Source: Platerodrilus igneus
Taxonomy: Eukaryota > Arthropoda > Insecta > Coleoptera > Lycidae
Direction of reading: 5' to 3'
Length of the DNA stretch: 64,000 nt
NCBI GenBank assembly: GCA_036346225.1
Contig: JARFIW010000968.1
Span: 1,488,001-1,552,000, forward strand
Shown: one piece after another, positions 57,862 through 64,000 of the stretch
Numbering within the stretch: position 1 is the first letter of the stretch
How the letters are laid out: the number at the start of each line of letters is the position of its first letter
The notes under the pieces: model-generated
The model's input: the letters and a program-made list of their open reading frames with translations, nothing else
What the model was told of the DNA's origin: nothing
Database searches by the model: none
Made by a program: the position numbers and the translations under genes

Positions 57862-58974
57862 TTATAATTTCTGTGTCCGTTCTACCTGGGTGGAGGTTGA
57901 CGGTAAGGGTGACGATTGTCCATCTGAAAGTACAGGGTGTCTTAAATTTTTGAGGTGAACATATTTTGTTGTCTTGCCGTCGTCTATTGCGGCTACGTTT
58001 TTGTCGGATATTCGTTTGATTTTAAAGGGTCCTAAATTTCTCGGTGCCGTTTTGTGTCTTTTACCTTGGTAATTTTTCTCGAATACGGTTTGTCCTATGG
58101 AAAATTTGTTTATGTCTGAATTTTTATTACGGGTCGCGGTAATGCGTTCTTTATCGTTATCTAACTTATCCTTTACTTTGTCATAAGTTATTTTTAGTTT
58201 CTCTTTGTGATCTTTGGCGTATTGCTGATAGATTTCTTTGTTATAATGTATATCGTACGGGTTGCGTGAATCTGAGTGTCCTAGGGTTAGTTCTAAGGGT
58301 GTAAAATTTGTCGATGAATGAATGGTGTTATTATACGCGATTAATGCGTATGACATTAAGTTAGTTATGTGTTCTTTCTTGTAATTTATTCGTAATAATC
58401 TGATCTGTTCTAATAGGGTTGAATGTAGTCTTTCGATTAGTCCGTTGGTTTCAGGGTGGTTTTCAGTTATACAGTGGATTTTTATTTTGTGTAATTCCAA
58501 AGTGTTTTGTATCGTTTCGTTTTTGAATTCGCTTCCGCTGTCTAGCGCTATTGTTTCGGGTGTTCCGTGAAATGTAAAATAGTGTAGAAATCCTTGAGTT
58601 ACGTCTATACTATTTTTAGAAGTGATTGGTATTGCTTGGCCTACTTTTGTAAATGCGTCCACGATTGTTAGGTAACTTTGTGCTTCTACTACTAGAGTAT
58701 CTGCGTGTAATTTTTGAAAAGGTTTGTCTGGTGTTTTAGTCAACATTAAGGATATCTTCGGGGGTTTTCTGTCATATTTGGCTTTATCACATAATTCACA
58801 CTGATTGATAAAGTCTGTAGTTAATTCTTTCATGTCCTTGAAATAGTAACGTCTCATAATTTGCTTTAGGGTCTCGTTTATTCCTCGATGGTTGGTCTTT
58901 CCTTCGTGTTGGTTTCTTATCACTTCATTTATTTCGTCAGGGTCGTCTAGTGTTATTAATTTTCTTGTGCATCA
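57862..58974 (-). pseudogene. pol: Errantivirus-like integrase
   Basis: The 353-codon frame 58923-57862 contains the HHCC zinc motif (H6, H12, C42, C45) and the complete catalytic triad Asp75, Asp128 and Glu164, with a 35-residue Asp-Glu spacing as in retroviral integrases (DNG is DSG here). The C-terminus has a conserved-looking KIRRI/NLRHP type end. A TGA at 58972-58974 and a TAA at 59083-59085 separate it from RNase H in the same frame. This domain itself is intact. Confidence 0.9.
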
Positions 58975-59082
58975 TATAATTTCGGGGCCAGAATTGTTAA
59001 ATAGTTTAACATATATTTCTGAAAATCGTTTGTACAAGTTTTCCGTGTTGAAGTAAAAGTAAAATCGTATTTTCTCGGGGGT

Positions 59083-60085
59083 TTATTCCTTTAGAATTTT
59101 AATTATCTGTGATTCATTGTTGTCTTTGGTTATTTGAACTTGGTAAATTTTCTTATTATCCACTTTCGTGTATTTTACAGGGTTGGGGTTGTTTAAAACT
59201 TCTGTGATTATAAATTGATTGGGCTTCATGTCTATAGCTTCGTTTAAAATTTTAACTGCGGTTTCCGGTTCGTCATTTTGGGTGGAATGTATGGTTTCCA
59301 TTTCTTCTGGGTCTTCTCTAATTTCGGTTTCGTCTACGTTTCCTATCACTGATTCGGTTTCTAGTGCGTTAAGTTGGATTCTACTTAAAGCGTCTACGTT
59401 ATTGTTGTAAATTCTCTTTTTGTATATGATCTCATAGTCATATTCTTCTAATCTGATTCTCCATCTTTGTAATTTTGAGTTAGGTTCTTTGAGTTTGCAT
59501 AGCCATACTAATGATCTATGATCGGTGTATATATAGAATTTCCGTCCGTATAGGTACGGTCTAAAATACTTTGTTGCCCAAATTATGGCTAACAATTCTT
59601 TCTCTATCGTACTGTATCATTGCTCTGATTCGTTGAGGGTTCTTGATGCGTAGCTGATGGGTTTATCGTTACCTACTGTTCCTTGACTTAATACTGCGCC
59701 TAAGGCTACATTTGACGCGTCCGTTGTTAATATGAATGGTTTCGAAAAGTCTGGGTATTCTAATACGGGGTGATTTGTTAAAATGCTTTTTATTTTATCT
59801 ACTGCTTTTATAAATTCTGGGGTATGTACAATTTTGTTTCCCTTTTTTAAACAATTGGTCAGGGGCTTTGTTATTTGAGCATAATCTTTAATGAATTTTC
59901 GGTAATATCCGCTAAGGCCTAAAAATCCTTTTATCTCTTTATTCGTTTTGGGTATGGGGTAATTTAATACGGCGTTTGTTTTGTCGGGGTTGGGCATCAC
60001 TCCTTGGGGTGTTATTACGTGTCCTAGAAATGCTACTTCCTTCTGTAGGAATTCGCTCTTATCTAATCTAATAACTATAAGTTTT
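59083..60085 (-). pseudogene. pol: Errantivirus-like reverse transcriptase C-terminus and RNase H
   Basis: 60000-59617 holds the RT connection ([22 protein letters not shown]) and the RNase H start [17 protein letters not shown], then [16 protein letters not shown] at 59617-59619 interrupts, but the frame continues: [27 protein letters not shown] and VDALSR, so both later catalytic Asp residues are visible. Upstream, similarity extends to about 60085 ([18 protein letters not shown]), after which the RT palm, protease and gag are absent. Only in-frame stops, no frameshifts, are seen in pol. Confidence 0.85.
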
Positions 60086-62373
60086 GTACGCCCGTCTTTG
60101 TGTTAAAGTTGAGAGGCGCAAATCGATCGCTTATTGGGATTTGCGTCCAAGGGTTTCGGAGTTGGGGGCGCGGACGGGCGGTGGTTAGGTAGAGAATTTT
60201 TGCGTGCTTAGGATAGGCCTGTTTTTATGCCGGAAAACCGATAACTTGCGGAGAAATAAGGATTTTCCGGGAAAAGATTAATTTGCAGCGACGTATTCGT
60301 TAACGTGTTAAAAAAGCTTGGATCCCTCAAAAAATTCCGATCTAAAAACCGAACAAGCCGTGCGACGAGGTCGGGAACTGTTCCGTTGACGTTAGTACGA
60401 GAGAGAAGTAAGATCGAGTTGGTTTGTAAAATTCGTATTCGGGCGTTAAAAAATTTCTAATATAAGTCAAACAACGCTATTCGTATTCTACAAACTGAAT
60501 AATTCACCATTTGCGGCCTGCCACTGCAGTTTTTTCTTATAACACTTATTAAAAATTGTATAATTTATTCGACAAACGTCAAAATCCGGTAACGGTCACC
60601 AACGGAAAAGTACGAGCGTGTACCTTCAAAATCTATAGTAACATACTTCCTTTCAAATTTCTGGAATTTTCCATTACAATTCAACCAATATGATTTAGAA
60701 GTACCGTTACTTGATTTAAATTATAGGAAAACTTCGCTTTTTCACATACGCTGGCTATTTATTTCAAAAATAATAAATTTTTCATTTTGGCGTTTCTTCA
60801 CGATGATAGTCGAGCATTTTCAATAGACCGTGATTTGGTCAGAATTCGGTGTATTTCGTGTTTGGTCCGCTAAATTGAAAGTAATTCTGGGTAATTAAAA
60901 GTAATTGAGAGTATACTACTAACCAATTTACAAATACTGACACCTCCATAGCGCGATGCTATGATATCTAGCTACCAAGCGTAAGTTTAATGGTTCAATT
61001 CCCAGTTCCATTTATTGTTTTTAATTTTTTCGTCAACTTTATAAACAACCATCTGCATTTATTTTATTTATTAGTATGCATAAAAAGAATCAGATCATTT
61101 CTCATACGCTTTGCAACGGTCTATAATGTCTATGTTTTATAAAATCTAACTTACACTTACTCTAAAACTGTTTAAAAAAAATGACTTTCCTGGAATTGTC
61201 AAAGTTATTGGAAAAAAAAATTGCTTATGCATTACATAACGTACGAACAATTGAAACAAAAAACACGAAGCGCGTTCACCGGCAGCAACAACATGTCGTT
61301 TACCATTGGTGCGAGAAAGATGTATCATCCAATTAATTTTCTAAGTTACTCTTACGCCTTTAAAACATTTCTAATATACATCATTAAACACTAACCGTAT
61401 CCTACAACCTGAATTCTTAACACTTTGCAAGCTGCTACTGTGCTGTTTTCATAAAACTTTCATTAAGATTGGTGCAATTGTTTCGGGATACGCAACAACA
61501 GATTCATCTAACACACACATACATACTAGATTCAATGTGTGTAGTTTTCAATCTTTTTCCTTATTTAACATACAACATTTACTATATATAAAAAGCTGGA
61601 TTAATTTAATATCTCATTAAATGATACCCACTTTAAGAAAAATTACATAGTCCATAACGTTAACGTCGCTTTATCGTTATTTATTTAACCGAGTTTTATC
61701 GTAATACTACAGCAAATTTAACATCATAAACTGCAGTTCATCACTTATACATATTACATACGCAGAACATATTACATACACAGAACATATTACATACACA
61801 AAACATATTCCAATAGTAGATTCACATCTATTCAAATATTTAACATACGCTATTTGCTGTATCTACAAAGCTGGAATAATATTATCTCTATTTAAATGTC
61901 CCCTTTAAAAGAATACATATCCTCTATAACTTTCACTTTGTAATACATCAAAAAACAAACATAAAAACCAATTCGCAAGAATCCGTACGCGTATTCAACT
62001 TCAACATTTATAGTCACAAATACAAATACATATACTTCTTTAATTTTCCACTAACAAAACCTCTACGAATGGAAGAGCTTCACACATTTGCTTCTTTACT
62101 GTACGAACTCAAAAAGATTTAGAAGAATTTTAAACTTACTCTAACATGCTATTCCGGGAATTGTTTTCGTTTCAACTTCTACTTAAGCACCTATATTGCT
62201 TTCTGCTTTTTAGAACTATTGCTGCAAACAACCTCACGTATTGTTTGTAAATTTTGGATAAAAAAAATGTTGTTCTAATTATTCCAATTGCCCTATTTCA
62301 AAATTAACTACTCTTAAACGAAACGACAACTACAAACCGGCGTTATTTAGTGGAAATTCAATAATCCTTCGAA
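60086..62373. other. No recognised gene
   Basis: The truncation point of the errantivirus-like copy is near 60085. The next 300 bp is GC-richer (GGCGCGGACGGGCGGTGG near 60160) and unidentified. The rest is AT-rich with short unsupported frames (for example 61146-61328 minus). Three close direct repeats (TACATACACAGAACATAT, 61757-61805) occur. No 5' LTR was found. Confidence 0.45.
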
Positions 62374-63395
62374 ATTGTTCTACTCCATTCTCATTTCTTC
62401 TGCTGCATTCTCATTTGTTCTACTGCATTCTCATTTGTTCTGTTCTTTCTGCATTGTTCTACATTGTTATGCTTCGTTATACATCGTTATGCATCGTTAT
62501 GCATCATTATGCATCGTTATGTATCGTCATGCATCGTTATGCATCGTTATGCATCGTCATACGTCGTTATGCATCGTTCCGAATCGTTCCGGAACGTTCA
62601 AATTCGTTCAATATCGTTCCATATCGCTCCATATCGTTCCATATCGTTCCATATCGTTCCAAAACGTTCCAAAACTTTTCATACCGTTCCGTATCGTTCC
62701 GAATCGTTCCGAATCGTTCCGTATCCTTCCGTATCGTTCCGAATCGTTCTGTATCGTTCAAAATTGTTCTGCTACATTCTCATTTGTTCTGATTCCTTCT
62801 GCATCGTACTGCATCGTACTGCATCGTTCTAAAACCTTCTAAGTCGTTTGAAATTGTTTCAGAATCTTCTGAATCGTTCTACAACCTTCTGGAACCTTCT
62901 ACAACCTTTTTCACCCTTCTGCACCCTTTAACAACCTTCTACAACCTACTAAAACCTTCTACAACCTTCTACAACCTTCTACAACCTTCTACAACCTTCT
63001 ACAACCTTCTACAACCTTCTACAACCTTCTGCAACCTTCTACAACCTTCTACAATCTTCTACAACCTTCTGCAAACTTCTGCAACCTTCTGAAACCTTCT
63101 GCAACCTTCTGCGACCTTCCACAACCTTCTACAACCTTCTACAGCCTTCTGAAACCTACTACAACCTTCTACAACCTTCTACAACTTTCTCAATTGCTCT
63201 TAATCGTTCTAGAACCTTCTCAGTCGTTCTTAATCGTTCTACATCGTTCTACATCGTTCTAAATCGTTCTAAATCGTTGTAAATCGTTGTAAATCGTTCT
63301 AAATCGTTGTAAATCGTTCTAAATCGTTCTAAATCGTTCTAAATCGTTCTAAATCGTTCTAAATCGTTCTAAATCGTTCTAAATCGTTCTAAATC
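62374..63395. repeat. 10-bp minisatellite array with drifting consensus (~1 kb)
   Basis: Period 10 throughout but the consensus changes along the array: ATTCTCATTTGTTCTACTGC-like (62374-62460), GCATCGTTAT (62463-62575), ATCGTTCCGA/TATCGTTCCA (62580-62760), ACAACCTTCT (62860-63190) and AAATCGTTCT (63190-63395). Nearly all units keep a CGTTCT- or CTTCT-like end. Because 10 is not a multiple of 3, all plus frames show repeating peptides of 10 residues (30 bp). Those open frames are artefacts. Confidence 0.93.
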
Positions 63396-64000
63396 CGATT
63401 GATTCTCCAAAGTAATTTTGACAAACCCTACTTGAGCAAAGTGGTCTTCATCCGATTGATTCTCCGGAGTGATTTTGATAAAGTCTACTTGGGCGAAGTG
63501 GTCTTGCTCCGATCAATTCTCGCAAGTGATTTTTAAAAATCTACTTGGACGAAGTAGTCTTGTTCCGGTCCACACTTCGAAGTAATTTCAAAAAAGTCTA
63601 CTTGGTCGAAGTGATCTTGATCCGATTGATTCTCCGAAGTGATTTCGACAAAGTCTACTGCAGCTACTTGCTCCGAACAATTCTCCGAAGTGATTTTGAC
63701 AAAGTCTACTTGGGCGAAGTGGTTTTAATCCGATCGACACTTTGAAGTGATTTTGACAAAGTCTACTTGGGCGAAGTGGTATTGATCCGATCGACACTTC
63801 GGAGTGATTTCGGCAACGTCTACTTGGGCTAAGTGGTCTTGATCCGATCGACACTTCGAAGTGATTTCGGCAACGTCTACTTTGGAGAAGTGGTCCTGCT
63901 CCGATAGGCACTTCGAAGTGATTTCGACAAAGTCTACTTGGGCGAAGTTGTCTTGATCCGATCGACACTTCGAAGTGGTTCCGGCATTCTGCTTTGGCGA
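63396..64000. repeat. 57-bp satellite, ~11 copies, runs off the window
   Basis: The unit is about 57 bp, with CCGATCGACACTTCGAAG, TGATTTCGGCAACGTC and TACTTGGGCGAAGTGG as the sub-blocks. Copy starts lie near 63397, 63450, 63509, 63565, 63620, 63670, 63729, 63786, 63843, 63900 and 63957. 57 is 19 codons, so long frames on both strands look open but are repeat artefacts. Confidence 0.9.

Noticed and set aside
62375..62842. Three overlapping 122-155-codon plus-strand proteins with repeating Tyr-Arg-Ser-Ile motifs
   Set aside because: Created by the 10-bp repeat; all frames are open and the peptide repeat simply follows the DNA period.
62374..63395. CRISPR-like array
   Set aside because: No alternating repeat/spacer structure; continuous 10-bp units in a eukaryotic context.
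63588..63968. 126-codon minus-strand repeat protein
   Set aside because: Consequence of the 57-bp (19-codon) satellite; there is no start context, and the opposite strand is open too.

Overview
This is an AT-rich eukaryotic nuclear window made almost entirely of decayed, nested transposable elements and tandem repeats. The element mix points to an insect: a gypsy/errantivirus-type env-carrying retroelement, an R1-type LINE, a Jockey-like LINE, piggyBac, mariner, Penelope-like sequence and a tRNA-derived SINE. The order cannot be fixed from sequence alone; a beetle-like genome is only a guess. No intact host protein-coding gene was recognised. Almost every recognisable coding stretch is broken by stops, frameshifts or truncation, so this reads as old intergenic or pericentromere-like DNA.

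Layout. 0-2.1 kb: remnant of an LTR element leader (TATA box and repeated tRNA-Lys-like primer-binding sequences). 3.8-4.6 kb: 3' end of a Penelope-like element (GIY-YIG domain and a conserved hairpin). 5.68-6.22 kb: a clean solo LTR flanked by ATAT. 7.38-8.98 kb: a 1.6 kb fold-back transposon with a 9-bp target duplication (Mutator-like). 9.0-11.2 kb: a LINE on the minus strand with a 252-bp MITE inside it and a second copy of its 3' end beside it. 13.4-17.4 kb: a GC-richer block, a piggyBac half-transposase, a 5'-truncated Jockey-like LINE and two tandem SINEs. 18.8-21.1 kb: transposase debris, then a minus-strand cluster (P-loop ATPase, pipsqueak-like HTH, possible structural protein) that looks like a relic of a Maverick/Polinton or related DNA-virus-like element.

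21.2-29.3 kb: a 5.8 kb Ty3/Gypsy element with both LTRs, followed head-to-tail by a different Gypsy gag-pol that shares the LTR and leader. 33.9-34.2 kb: a mariner fragment. 36.3-40.4 kb: two LINE 3' ends (minus), then a long R1-type LINE (plus). 43.4-45.15 kb: an inverted-repeat element with a possible 8-bp target duplication. 46.5-48.4 kb: a near full-length piggyBac pseudogene split by a reverse SINE with a 15-bp target duplication. 51.5-53.0 kb: GT microsatellites and a repeat-protein remnant. 55.6-60.1 kb: a minus-strand errantivirus-like provirus lacking its 5' end. 62.4-64.0 kb: about 1 kb of drifting 10-bp repeats, then a 57-bp satellite running off the window.

The coding pieces do not form a pathway. 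They are independent mobile elements, and their nesting gives relative ages: MITE after LINE, SINE after piggyBac. Most worth pursuing are the virus-like cluster at 19.2-21.1 kb, the complex 9-bp-TSD fold-back element, the tandem PBS-like leader and the Gypsy tandem with a chimeric junction.
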